From Triatoma infestans (taxonomy: Eukaryota; Arthropoda; Insecta; Hemiptera; Reduviidae), in the NCBI GenBank assembly GCA_011037195.1, contig JAAEAF010014376.1:1-64000 (forward strand): a stretch of DNA of 64,000 nucleotides, written 5' to 3'. Positions 12,131 to 24,182 of the stretch are shown piece after piece. The position numbers and the translations under genes were made by a program. The notes beneath the pieces are model-generated. The model worked only from the letters and a program-made list of their open reading frames with translations. It was not told the origin of the DNA and searched no databases. Each line of letters begins with the position of its first letter. Position 1 is the first letter of the stretch.

Positions 12131-12639
12131 CATTCCTCCATGTTTCCATGTTCCATATTTATATATTTCTCAAAAAAAAACGTCTTTGTATAAAGTTTAT
12201 AGTCTTCCATTCATTGAAATTGGAAGCAACTTAACATCTAGTAAGTATTTATGTTTGTAGAGAATGTAACAACAATGAGACGGTTTCACTTCAATTTTTT
12301 TTTTTTTTTTTATAAAGTTTTAATTCTTATTTTATATATTTTAAAATTTCAAAATCGTAAAATCTAATCCAAATATGAATAATTTAGGGTACACTGTTAC
12401 TAACGTCGACTTGGCAGACGGACTGTGGTCCATGTCTACTAAATTTAATTTAATTATATGTTGATACTTTTTTTTTTTTATGACAACTGAGAAAACTGGG
12501 GCATTTAATAATAATCAGTTCTAGATGTTAGAGAGACAATTAGTACCCATCCATTGTCCAATTAATTGCACCATAAATCCAAAATCTAAGGAAATGGGAA
12601 TGATGTTAGTTATGTAAGAGGGAGTGGCTTTAAAGCAAA

Positions 12640-12921
12640 ATCCACTTCGACCTAAAGATCTATTGTAGCTCAGGGGAGAATCCTGCGGCAGTGTTCAGTG
12701 GCTAGAGCAATTTTCTTTTAATTACAAGAAATCAGGTATCGATTTCCATAAGGATTCCAATGTTTTTTTACCCAGCATAGTGGGAAAAGTGGAAAGCTAA
12801 ATGTTCCTAGCGTTCCTAGCTAGCGAAACTAGAACTAAACGGAAGTAGTTCCGTTATGTTGCTCCTTACCATATGCACACCCCAATAAAATGAAATCTTC
12901 ATTTAAACAAAAAAAAAAAAT
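12640..12921 (+). mobile_element. tRNA-derived SINE-like element, type C
   Basis: A tRNA-like head includes 'gttcagtggctagagca' (A-box-like, near 12696) and 'ggtatcgatttcc' (B-box-like, near 12735). The body ends with 'caataaaatgaaatcttcat' and a 12-bp A tail near 12909-12920. The body does not match SINE types A and B in this window. The class assignment rests on the box pair plus A tail. Confidence 0.5.
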
Positions 12922-15900
12922 TCCAATATACTAGGATAATGCGCATTGTGTCTCTATTGCTGACAAATAAACGGATCTGACCAAAGTCCAACTATTCTAA
13001 CTTAATAATTACTATGCGAATTCAATAGGACTTCTTAAAACAGCGATATTATTAAAAGCATGGTTGGATTGGAAAGCTTGTGTTGATAATAAGCAAGTCA
13101 TTGTGATGAGTCTAATATTTGTAACTGAGTTTTCCTCGAAAAAATACATATTTTGAAGTACTTTCAGTATTAACAAAGCCTTTATTTAGGGTCACGTATT
13201 AACGTATTTTTTTCCCACTGCTTGCGAAAGAAATGATACCCGCAAAGCGAGTAGAACCATCTGTATCGACGCTGTAGACTACCTCAAGTCAATCAAAGCC
13301 CCGCTCACTCAATACCTGATCAGCGCGTGCTTCATCCTGTGATGACGGCAAGTCACAGAGGAGCATGTTGTAATGCCTTAGAATATACGAGCAGGTTATC
13401 AAATATCCCCAATTGAGCTGGCCACCAGTACCTGGCTCAGCAAGGAGTGGAGCATGGTCTATATTTAATATAATCGTATTAGTCAACTACGATCTAAAAT
13501 TATTTTTAGATACACATGAATACACGCGTAAATTTATTGACCTTTGGTGTTTCTTTAAAATTACATTTTGACAAGTTCATGTGCTCCATTCACCGAACGC
13601 ACTTTCTCATGCAGGAATTTCGCTTTGTTCCTCAGCAGATTTATCCATATTATTCATAGAGTCTCAAGCTTTCTTTCTATAATCGTAGATTAATTGGAAG
13701 ACTGACAAGTCATATATCAAGAAAACAAATCTCACAAATTTCAATTTGTATTAAAAATAAAAAAAATAAAAAAAGAATTTTCTATAAATAGTAAGGGAAA
13801 ATAAAAAGTTATTTGAATAAATCTCTGAATGTATGAGATTATATTTTACGAACATATTGCATGCAACTTCACATAAATCATGCTTTAATATATCTGCTTG
13901 TCTAGTCTATTTCAACGATTTGTCCATTTAAGAAGTTTTAAATACATAATAAATTATATTATGTTTTAAGTATATTGACGTAAATTATTATAAATAATTT
14001 TGATATATTATTTATATAATAATAAAAGTGACATAAATATTAAAAAGGCGTTTGTTCGATTGTAATATGTGTAGGCGAGAGAGTGTAAGTAGTGAAGAGT
14101 CTGGGAATATCTTCTAAAGAAAGTTGTGCTGGTGATTTATAGGAGTCCAGTACCCTTAGAAAGAGTGGCTGCTATATAAACGATTCCCCGGGTCATCGCA
14201 CCCTTTGCTTTTATTACAAGGGCTCTGAATGTGCACACTTACACATATGTCCTATATGTTGTACCTTAACAAATATAATATACAATTTCTTTTCCGCCCT
14301 GCATCATTTCTTTCTTACAGAAACCATAAGTTTCTTTCTTCTGCACACATGTGAACGCATCAACTATTGTTTTTTGATGAATAATTAATAAATTTAATTT
14401 TGGCATTATATTTAATTGTAAATAATATTATGTAAATGAATGAAGTGTATAATAAATTAAAATGGAAAACATAACCCCCTCATTCAATCCTACAAACCTC
14501 TTGAGATTTATAGGTTTATATAGAAGTGAAATTTACAAAGATTGATAAAAATGTTTCCATTACGTCACAGATCTAAATGTATGTAGTGTATAAACAAATT
14601 TTGAAGAATATCGTAAAATAATAAAAAAAGTCCATTAATAGAGACAGATTTTAAACAAATCCTTATTATTATCAGGTCCTATGGTAGAAGTTAAACGGAA
14701 TATCAAGTTTGAACTTGATAATCACTTATGCTGACTACGGGTTAACCACCAAGCCAGTTTCTATAAACCCCACCGGAACCACAATGGACCTCAAAATCTA
14801 CATTTCCAATAAAAACTAGATCAAAAGTTTGACAAGAACACAATACTTCGTCTTACAGGAGTAAGAGAAAGTAAAAAAAAAAAGGGTTGGGAACTGCAAT
14901 TTTGAATTAGCAAGAGTTGCACACTATTGAGTAGCGCATTATATTGAATAGTCCCCTCTATTTAATTATTTAACTGAAAAGGGCCAAACCCAACTCAAGT
15001 TTGTCTATTGAATTTCTAAGTGTGCATTTGGTGGGGGGTGGGGGTGGGGTTATAGTATTGGAAACCATTTATTTCATTATTATCTTGCTCTATTTAATTA
15101 ATTAATTGTCTGAAGAGGACAAAATCTGTGCTATCCAAAGCAACTCCTGAAGGCCACTAATATCTCTCCCAGAGCCGCGACTTGTCCAGAAATCACATAT
15201 AGTCTAACCATCTAAAAATTTACACACGCCCGAGCAAACAGCAAAATCAATTTTAAGTGGTCAAAGTTTAACTTTCTTCACATTAGAAGGGGAAGGTGGA
15301 ATAAATCTTCTTCAGGGTCATGTCTTCCTGCAGGTATCCAAGTCTAAGAACAGGAATAATCCGACTTGCACACTACACATCTAAGGGCAGTAGAGATGAT
15401 AGCTGAACATGCAACTATCTATGTTAAGCGAATTCAGAGACAAATTTTAACTTACTATCAATTAAACACTGAACGCTTTTTGTATGATCTCTACACTGTA
15501 TAGACCAAACTTACATTGAATTAAGCCACAATAGGTCTTTCAGATGAATTTGACTCCCTCTATAAACCTTCAAGTTCTTCCATGGGAATTCTGTCCCGAT
15601 TAAAAGGTATTGAACCCTATCTCTTTACAACACAAGCAAACCAGTGCCATGAGATGATCAAACTCTTCTAGCTCACAACTTTAAGTCCAAGCGATTTGAA
15701 CGAGGACTTGGAAAAAGGAATAGTAGCATGATAATCTCGAAACCTCCATCCAAGAAAGTTATTATTCTTGAAAAGATAATTGGGTGCTGGCTGGTATTTG
15801 TGTTTATGTCCGTCATAGTAGATACTAGCGAGTTGCTGAATTTAATCCATCTTCAGAGCTGATGTTTTAGAAACGATAACTTCTTCCAGTTTTCCAAGTT

Positions 15901-16019
15901 GAGAAATGAGTATTATAATATAATGATCCATCGATTTCATGGAATATTTTAAGCCAAATTGGAGAATGACAGACGCCTTCTCAAATTTTATAAATCATTA
16001 TTTCATTATATTCCTAACA
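12922..16019. other. Mostly non-coding spacer
   Basis: A minus-strand open frame at 13486-13289 (containing NIDHAPLLAEPGTGGQLNWG) lies in a patch of higher GC (13240-13490) and may be a relic of something, but I do not recognise it. The rest is AT-rich. A G-rich run lies at 15029-15048. Confidence 0.35.
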
Positions 16020-16840
16020 GAAATTTATTTCAAATTATTTATTTATTTATTTATTTACAAATCATAATATGGGCCAACTCACCAAGAGCTTTACACATAG
16101 AGATTAGTGGTAAAATATGGTCTTCATAAATCTTGGTAGAGTCGCAGTTTCAGCCTTCTAGATTGGGTAGGTCCACCTATGTTGTAGTGGAACTTTGAGG
16201 ATAGTGTGTGAAATGTGAGGAAGAAGTTGTCTGTTAATTTAGTCATTTGTGTGTGTGTGAATATCTGTAATGGCGTAGTTCTCTGTGTATTTGTGTGTTT
16301 CTGGTGAACCAAGGGGCTATTGAAGCAATTCGGAGTACTTTGTTTTGAAATGTCTGAAGTCGTTTCGACAGTGTGTTGCCGGCAGTTATCCAGACTGGGC
16401 AAGCGTATGTCAACAGAGGTCTGAGAAGCGTCTTATAAAGAAGTACTGTACAGGAGTGTTTGAGTGGTGTGTTTCTGCTTATAAGTGGATATAACTGTTT
16501 CAGTCGGCTGTATGCTTGTTGTAGTTTGTTGATAATGTGTAGTCTCCAGATGAGTGTTGTGTCATAGATTGCACCAAGATAGCGAACTCCTTGGTCCTTT
16601 GGTTTCCAGGGTATTTCCTGGTTGTTTAGTTTTAGTCACTGAAGGTCTTTATTTTGAAATATCCGAAAACAAAAAATTTTTGCTTCTGTTTTAGTGGTGT
16701 TGAGACGTAGCTTCCATTTTTGGAATCATTTTGTTATGATGTCTATTGTTGTTTGTAAATCAGTGATCCTTTGGTCAATGTTGTCGTTAGTTTTCAACAC
16801 TTCTTGAATTTCAATATTTATTTATTGTTGATTTCTATTT
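16020..16840 (-). pseudogene. Jockey-like LINE reverse transcriptase C-terminal relic
   Basis: On the minus strand, in order from the right: a block of the N-T-K-T-E-A type near 16680, GAIYDTTLIWRLHIINKLQQ, LLYKTLLRPLLTYACPVW, and LSKRLQTFQNKVLRIASIAP. These are the diagnostic post-catalytic RT motifs of Jockey-clade LINEs (YLG, the LLYK-KP-WTYG block, and QSK-LR...APW). Frameshifts separate them. The 3' end reaches a (TTTA)n tract (16037-16057), a likely tail on this strand. RT catalytic motifs lie outside the preserved part. Confidence 0.75.
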
Positions 16841-17699
16841 CAGAAACCTTAAGAAATCTTGTAATTAAATTCCTTTATTGAGGCTTTGGTAATTTTCCAT
16901 TTATCAAATAATGAAAATTGTGAAAAAGAAAAAAAAATCCATCTTTCAAGCAAGAATCTCTAATCTTGGCAAAAAGTATTGGAGCAGAATTATCTTGAAG
17001 CAGATCCATACATTTTTTTTCTAGTTCAAGAAAAGCGAAAAGTCGGAGATAGCTTTTAATAGCTGAAATATTAAGAGATATTATCAGTTAAATGTTTAAT
17101 TTATATAGTAAATTTATGAGCAACAATAACGATAAGAGAACAATATACAGTTTAAGAACAAAACAAAACCAGAATTATTGCATCAATAATTAAAGTATTT
17201 AGATATTATATTGTAATAATTAACTTTTGGAATCATAATATCGTGATAAATGGTTAAAATTTCTGCCCTGAAAATTAATTCATCAAAGCCTATTTTTCTA
17301 ATTTAAAATTAAAGAAAGAAACTATTATCTATTTGAGGAATAACTCAGATTCAATTGACACTGTATCAAAGTGTATCATTAATAATTAATCTCGTTTCCT
17401 TAATTTCCTTAATCCATTTAAGTAAACTTAAAAAAAAAAATATATTTAAAAAAATATTCATAAGTGGATATTTTTACAATTTTTAATAAATCCAAAATAA
17501 AGAATTATCAGTAAATAACTTTGAGAAATGAACCAAGAAGATTGTCTGTACAATACATTTATTTTGAATACATTCGTACTTTATATTTTTTTTGGAATAA
17601 AATTAAATAAATTTATTGAAACAATTAAGAAAATAAATTATTAATCAATTTTATACAAAATAAGACAAAATTTTGGATAAAAAAAGAAAATTATTTACA
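16841..17699. other. Non-coding AT-rich spacer
   Basis: I see nothing beyond A/T tracts. Confidence 0.4.
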
Positions 17700-18060
17700 C
17701 CAAAGAACTGTTTGTTGTGCAAGCAGTTGCTTGAAGATAGCGCTGTATGTCCCAGTTGAACACTACCAACCAAGCGGCCATATTGGATTGTAGTCGGATC
17801 GCCGCCTCCCACCACCATTATTTCACGCAAGCGTTCAACATAGCATTTTAAACAATGTTTTCTCTATAAATTTTACTAATTTTTATTGTGTTATTAAAGG
17901 TTTTTAAAAATTATATTGTAAAAAATTAATAGATATTATAATATTTGTTCGGTATATGTGTAAATATTTGGTGAAAAGTGCGTTTAATTACGGTAAACAA
18001 TGGAATAAAAACCTTCCAGACAACCAGATCAAGCCTTCTTTTATCCAAGATGGACACCCA
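17700..18060 (+). other. GC-elevated patch, possible promoter or first exon
   Basis: In very AT-rich surroundings this patch has ordinary composition and few mutations toward A tracts. 'agcggccatattggattgta' (17772-17792) and 'aagatggacacccaaactgg' (18048-18067) resemble YY1-type CCAT/ATGG promoter or start-region motifs. The ATG at 18051 opens only a short frame (MDTQTGNVLF then stop), and no strong splice donor follows. It may be an untranslated first exon or conserved element. This is weak inference. Confidence 0.25.
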
Positions 18061-18699
18061 AACTGGGAATGTTTTGTTTTGATTAATTTCTTTCTTACAA
18101 TTAATTATTAATTTTTGTTTTGTGTTTATTGTGATTGTTTAAAATTTTTGTTTAACATGAATTAAGTATTATTATTATTATTATTTTAAAAACTGGTGTT
18201 TAAACATTTTTCTTTTTTTTAAATAATTAAAATCAAGTAAGTGTATATTTTTCAATAAAAGAATAAATATTAGTTAAAAAAAAAATACTTGATTTTTGTT
18301 TTTTGAGAATGGTATTTGTGTGATTATTTCTCGTTCCATTAGTAAATTTAATAATAGTAGAATTGAAAAGTGTGTTATACCTATATTATATTCTGTTTGT
18401 GCACTTTATTAGAATAAATTAGTCCACTGTTTTCAATTTTTAAAGTTGTTTTATTTATTTATTTTTTTTTTTAATTTGGTTTTAAAAAAAAATATATAAC
18501 GATAATTGAATGATTTCTTTTTTTCCATATTTTAATATTTAGAAACTTTCATTTAGGACGATTTTTCCTAAAACATCATTTGGAAAGGGTGATTCTTTTT
18601 AGGTTAATATTGTCTTGTGATAAATAATTTTTTGATTATTAAATAAAATTAAAAATGATAGTTTCTATAAATAGTCTTTTGTAAATGTACTGTTTTTAT

Positions 18700-18747
18700 A
18701 TAGGTTTTGTGTTTATTTTCAAGTGGCGCGTCTGTAAAATCTGAATG

Positions 18748-18779
<32 letters not shown>

Positions 18780-19080
18780 AACAGGAAGCGTGGACAGATT
18801 TTACTGCTGTACGGATGACCTATATGCGGGCATTCGCTTGGCGGGACATACAGAACCGCCACTCTAGGCCCCTTTATAACTAGAGCCCTCTCCCCTCCTC
18901 CCACCCCTGCAGCAATGGATCAATATCAGTAAAGGCCCCGTTGGCTCGCCATTTTATATTACACCCCTTTATACCCTGACAATAGTCCACTGGGAGGCGG
19001 CAGCTTTTTCCGTATAGGCCGTTTGGGAGGTTTGGTTTGGTGGTATTATGATGGGTAAAAGGGTTTTGGGGGGGGTATGT
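18700..19080. other. Mixed patch: (AT)n tract and GC-richer sequence
   Basis: An (AT)n microsatellite at 18749-18774 is followed by 300 bp of raised GC, with C-rich ('ccctctcccctcctcccacc') and G-rich ('gggttttggggggggt') runs. I find no domain in any frame and cannot assign it. Confidence 0.3.
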
Positions 19081-19629
19081 AATTTACCGTCTTAACAGAT
19101 ACTCATATAAATAGTAACCGCTATCGCAAAATATTACAAACTAGTTCAATAACCTTAATCCAAACCTAATAATAAAAGGAAAAAAAATATGTGTAAAGTA
19201 ATCTTAAGAACAACCAAGAACAAACGTGTATGAAGAATGAAGAATCTAAACCTAAATTCTTAGTTCGGTAGATTTCTAATCTAGCCAGAATAACCATACA
19301 TTGTAAATCACTAAACAATATATCTAGCCACAGAAAGTTTAATTTAATCCATAAATCCTGGTTATAATTCCATCCAAAAATAACAAAGATATTAAAATCT
19401 AATCCATAACACATTAAAGAAAAATCTCTATGCCATATTTTAGTTGCCAATAATTTAATTGCTACATAATTTTTCCTGATTATAAATTAATTTCTCCAGT
19501 TTCTAGAAAGGATATACTTAATAAAAATAGGCGGTTTCAATCCTAGCTATGACCAAATTTTGTTAAATTATTTTCAGGAATGCAGGATAATAGTGCAGTT
19601 TTTTTTTCCTGTGTTCTACGTAATATCTT

Positions 19630-19800
19630 CGCCTTTATTTTGTGGCCATCGACCGGTTTTTGGGTATTCATCTATATTCATTAAAAATCTTAATAAATAG
19701 TGAGCTAGTTCTGAAATCTGTTTATCAATACAGAATCTAAAGATGGGCGAACAACCCGAAGATGGTCGATGAACCATAAAAATAAAGCATGTTATCTTGG
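19630..19800. mobile_element. Degenerate inverted-repeat hammerhead element
   Basis: Left arm 'tgtggccatcgaccggtt' (19641-19658) and right arm 'agatgggcgaacaacccga' followed by 'gatggtcgatgaacc' mirror each other over a centre of about 60 bp. Both hammerhead cores have lost key bases, and the 'gacttgcacagagcaaa' centre is missing. It is an old, internally deleted copy. Confidence 0.55.
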
Positions 19801-19909
19801 AAAAAAACGTATCGGATAAATTATATATATTGCATTTATTTCTTTTTCAATGTTGTTAATTATTCATTTTTTTATTATAAGACAATTTAATGAAGTTGTG
19901 ATGATAAAA

Positions 19910-20239
19910 AAAAGTGTCAGAGTCATTTTCCATGGTAGCCTGCTTCATTTTGTGGTCATCGACCGGTTTCGGGCATTCGCCCATTTTCAGGATACGTTTT
20001 TCAGACAGTGTGACAACATAATAGACTTGCACAGAGCAAAATTTGGTTTACACACTGACTGGTGTTTTTTAACTGTATTTAAAACTAAACTCCGAGAATA
20101 AAGGAATCTTGAAGATGGACGAACGCCCAAAAAGCGGTCGATGACCACAAAAATGAAGCAGGCTACCACGGAAAATGTCTTTTCTGATGCTTTCCAGTTC
20201 TGCGCGGAACCAACCACCACAAAAAAAAAAGAAAAGTGT
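19910..20239. mobile_element. Inverted-repeat hammerhead element, family 1
   Basis: The left arm (19918-20075) and right arm (20085-20231) are reverse complements in the blocks tggtagcctgcttcattttg / gaagcaggctaccacgg and tggtcatcgaccggtttcgg / gcggtcgatgacca. The right arm ends in 'accaaccaccaca', like the copy at 60836. The octamer aaaagtgt flanks both sides (19910-19917 and 20232-20239), a possible target-site duplication, though A-rich sequence weakens this. Confidence 0.72.
19946..19996 (-). ncRNA. Hammerhead-like ribozyme motif
   Basis: Minus strand: TATC, CTGAAAA (the invariant G8 is changed to A), stem II GGGCG/TGCCC with an AA loop, GAAA, stem III ACCGGT, C, GATG. All structural parts are present, but the G8 change should abolish or strongly reduce cleavage. 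The right-arm partner at 20107-20150 is more decayed. Confidence 0.6.
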
Positions 20240-20820
20240 TTTGAACTTTTCCCCCCACTTAACCCTATAATCGTAAAAGGAAGTCTTAAATATAAATTAA
20301 GATCCTTATATTCAAATCTGACCTTAGTGTGGTTATTTTGGATTTACCTTCAGAGTTCACTTCATATTTTATAAAAAAAAAAATCTGGTGTATATAACAA
20401 CCAATCGATGCACAAATATTGTTGCAATAACGACACTTCTAATTAACTAATCATTCGAAGGCAAGCGAAGTCTGTAGTTACCGCTCTCCCTTAGATAATG
20501 CCTAAAATGACTTCTTTCTTTTTTCTAGAAAAGCGATTTAGATAAAACTGATAGGCTTATTGCCTAAAGAGCTAGGAAATCGTTAAAGGAATTTTTGAGA
20601 TAATCGACAAAAATTGAAAAAAAAAAAGCTATCAGTAAAAATTACTTTAGCATTTAAACCGATTTTATGAAATTCAAAATTATTTAGGAAGGCATTATTT
20701 TGATTTTAAACCACGGTTTTTTTTTACTTAATGGAATACCAAGTTTCAGCTTGCCGTGGTTTCTTTGTTTTTTTTTTTTTGTTTCTGAGTTATTTATTTA
20801 TTGTTTTTTTTATATCTATA

Positions 20821-21439
20821 CAGGGTGTCCCAAGGTATATGGATAACGAATTTTTCTCGGATACTAAGATAACTAGAAAAAAACTAAAAAATACGTGTCC
20901 CCGTAGTTTTTTGTTAGAAATCCAAATTTAATTTGTCAATTTTTTTTTTTGGTGCTTCGAGAAGCGAGATGCATACACATGCTTTTTCCTGCCAATTGTA
21001 TCTTACGACCAAAGAAATACATCTCTAATGGTGGAGGCCAGTTCGAGCAAGATCTGTAATTAATGAGGAGTAAAATTTATAATAAAATTGTATATTTCTT
21101 CTTATTCAATCAAAAAACCATTATAATATCCTCATGAAATAGGAATCATGTTTTCATTCATAACTTGTAAAATATCGCTCAAAGAAAAAAACCCGTTCAA
21201 GCAAATTTTTCTTACAAAAAATAGAGGAATCTATTTCCTAAATAAAAACCACACCTCCCCATTTGAAAAAAGTGAAGTTGGTGCCTGTATCTCGCTTCTC
21301 AAAGCACCAAAACAACTTTGCAAATTAAATTCGGTTTTCTAACAAAAAACTACGGGGACACGTATTTTTTTGTTTTTTTCTAGCTATCTTAGTTTCAGAG
21401 AAAAAATACGTTATCCATATTATGCTTTGGGACACCCTG
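20821..21439. mobile_element. MITE with long terminal inverted repeats and TA flanks
   Basis: The element starts CAGGGTGTCCCAAGG and ends CTTTGGGACACCCTG, each flanked by TA (20819-20820, 21440-21441). The terminal inverted repeats extend about 150-170 bp, with mirrored blocks such as 'acgtgtccccgtagtttttt' near 20892-20911 and its complement near 21340-21360, then 'tgcttcgagaagcgagat' against 'atctcgcttctcaaagca'. The 280-bp centre codes for nothing I recognise. TA duplication suggests mobilisation by a Tc1/mariner-superfamily transposase. Confidence 0.85.
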
Positions 21440-21441
21440 TA

Positions 21442-22580
21442 TATATACAAAATATGGTATTTCTGTTGAAAATATAATACTGCAATACGTGAAAAGTCGA
21501 TACATACCTTCTTTTTTTTTTCGAACTCAGAAAAACTAAAAGCAAGTATTCTTTGGTTAAAATTTCGAAATCTCACTGGATAATAACACATTCTCTTACA
21601 GGATTAAAAGGAAATAATTATTATTTTTTTTTTAAATCATTGAAATAGAACACAATCAAGCCGTGATTTTAGTTGGAGAATCGTAAGGAAATAGCAATGG
21701 GTAATTGATTCTCTTAAGTTTTAATATTATTCTGTTAAATTTGAATCACAGGTCAGTTTTGTTAAAATATATAGTTATTAATAACTTTAAATAATATATA
21801 AATTACATTTTCAAATTCAGAAATAGATTCCATTCTTTTCCATATTCTGTGAAATTATTTATGAATAATTTTGTCTAGATTGTAATTCATAATAAACAGT
21901 AAGACGGAATTAATTATTTAAATTATCAAATCTATAAATAAAATTGAATATAGCATTTAAAAAAAAATAAATAAAACAATTAGATGATTTTTTTTATCTA
22001 ATTAATTTTAATTGTACCTTGAAATTAACCCCAAAAACGTATAATAAAAATTTCGAAAACATGAACCATTACTCAATTGTTGGTGTTTTTATTGCTATTT
22101 TTATTTTATTCTATAAAAAAAAAAGAAAAAAAAAAAGAAACCCTCCCCCATTTAAACTAAAATTTATTACCTTGGCATTTTAGACAATATAATTTATTAG
22201 TATTTCAATAATAAATAAAAATTTTGTTATGTAAACCAAATTATTTATTGGATTAAATTATTGTTGTTTTCCATTAATAAAGGACGAAAGGTTTTATTAT
22301 AAGACATCTCTCTCTCTCTCTCTATATTCGTGAAAATATTAACTTTATAGTTTATATATATAATTATTTATTTATTTATTTATTTTATATTTATAAAGAT
22401 CTAAAACTTTCATTTATTTATATAAATAAATTACATATGAAATTATATTATTTATTATGATAAATTAATTTGAAATCAAAGTTATAAATTTTGATTGTGC
22501 AATATTTTACTTGTTAAAAATTTTAAGTCTAATATAGAATTTATTATTATTATGAATATTTTCTACTTTTTTTTTTGTTT
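21442..22580. other. Non-coding AT-rich spacer
   Basis: No gene recognised. (CT)n at about 22307-22323, A tracts near 22117-22137, and TTTA runs near 22366-22384. Confidence 0.4.
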
Positions 22581-22582
22581 TG

Positions 22583-22695
22583 TTGTGCGCGCGTCCAATA
22601 TCTATGGTTATTGACGGCATGTGGAGCGCCTACTCAATGCACTGCCAGCTTCCGGACAGTTTTCTATACTTACAGACAATATTGCCCAGCACCTG
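22583..22695 (-). mobile_element. SINE type B fragment
   Basis: The complement of 'ctatggttattgacggc', 'caatgcactgccagcttcc' and 'acagacaatattgcccagca' matches the 3' half of the type B SINE seen at 58605-58850. The head is missing. Confidence 0.6.
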
Positions 22696-23760
22696 ATTTC
22701 GCTATTATAATTATTATTAAAAATTTAAATTTATTTACTGTTAAAACATACCAAAATTGTCCTCTTCAGAATTTATGGGATATAATTACCTGTAACAAAT
22801 GAGAGAAAAAAATTCAATATTATTAACGATTTAATTACTAAGACTATAAAGTAATGATTGATCTTTAAATTACGGTAAATTGGTTATAAATATTACTATC
22901 ACATAAATGAGTAAATAATTCATTGTAGATAGCATATGAAAGTTTCATTTTTTTTATATCTAAGTCCTAACAAAACAAAAAAAGTAGGTAGAAAGGACTA
23001 TAATAAAAGGAAATTAGAAAGTTAGGGTACATACTCTTTCGTACTTCAAATGGTTACGTTTTTTTTCTTCGTTTTTTTTTTCATCTAACTCTGGGAACAA
23101 AACACTACAATTTCTTTCTACATACCTAACAATAGTATTGTAACAGCCCTAAAAATAAGGTATGGAAAACAAAAAAAAATCAAAACGTACCGCAAGGAAT
23201 TCTTCACCTTTATGTTTAACCTATAAAAAAAACATAAATTTACAGAGAAGTGAAAGTTTGGAAATGGTATTTCTTTTTTTTTACCTTCAGTTTTTTTTTT
23301 TTTTTTTCTTTTTAATTTTTCTATTTTTTTATTTCCCCATTCGTCTAACACACAGTCAGTCTATGTTTTGTTCTCATATTGGAATGAGTTCTAAGTGTTT
23401 TGTATAAAGTGATATTTGTTGAATATTGTGGCCCAGAAAAACCATTCATTGCAATATTATTCAAACTTTTATAGTAAAGGATCATATTTTAAAACGGATA
23501 TAAGGTAGATATTTTTTTGTTTATCTATGTTAAAAAAAAAAACACCATGAATTGTATCAAACTCACAGTTTTAAGGGTGAAAACAAAATCAAAAAGGTAC
23601 CCAGGATAAATCAATTAATTCCATAACCAATATTCATTCAATTATGAATTGAAATTGTGTCCGATAAATGTGAATTTAGATTACTATCATGAATAATTGT
23701 AGGGAAATTTTATTCATTAGATTTATTTACAAAATAACTTATATAATGTTCTTATTCTTA
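22696..23760. other. Non-coding AT-rich spacer
   Basis: No gene recognised. T tracts near 23274-23282 and 23290-23307 give fortuitous K-rich or F-rich frames. Confidence 0.4.
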
Positions 23761-23814
23761 AGAGGGAAATAACTACTAAGTGTTGTTGTGGTGGTTGGTT
23801 CCGCAGAGCTGGAA

Positions 23815-23856
23815 AGCATCAGGTTTCGGGCGATTTCGCCCATCATCAGTATGCTT
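23815..23856 (-). ncRNA. Hammerhead-like motif with exact CUGAUGA core
   Basis: Minus strand: CTGATGA, T, stem II GGGCG/CGCCC with a 3-nt AAT-type loop, GAAA, then CC. The expected GGTC plus following arm is deleted, and 'TGATGC' joins directly. The core boxes are the best in the window, but the cleavage-site half is lost in this copy. Confidence 0.6.
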
Positions 23857-23977
23857 TTTATCCAACAGTGTGATAACATAGATTTGCACAGAGCAAATCT
23901 AGTTGATACACTGGTCTTTATGTGTTTTTGATAGGGCCTAACTAGGTGCTAAGAGAGGTGATGTGGTACCTGAGTGG

Positions 23978-24010
<33 letters not shown>

Positions 24011-24139
24011 TAGTTTAAGTTACACAACCCTCCCACGGGTTGGATGTATCCATTATTAAAGGGTAGAATATGCCTCAGTGTATAAACTGAATTTTTGCTC
24101 TGTGTCTGACAGTCTGTGTTATCACACTGTCTGACAAAA

Positions 24140-24182
24140 GCATCCTGAAGATGGGCGAACGCCCGAATCCGGTCGATGACCA
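24140..24182 (+). ncRNA. Hammerhead-like ribozyme motif
   Basis: CATC, CTGAAGA (24145-24151), T, GGGCG-AA-CGCCC stem II (24153-24164), GAA, T in place of A15.1, CCGGTC (predicted cut after 24174), GATG. The CATC/GATG stem I is perfect. A15.1 to T breaks the conserved A-U pair closing stem III, so activity is doubtful. Confidence 0.62.

Noticed and set aside
13289..13486. Small gene with frame containing NIDHAPLLAEPGTGG
   Set aside because: No recognised family, and downstream frames break at once; kept only as an unassigned patch.
23118..23407. Frames on both strands with K or F runs
   Set aside because: They follow homopolymer tracts; no domain or codon bias.
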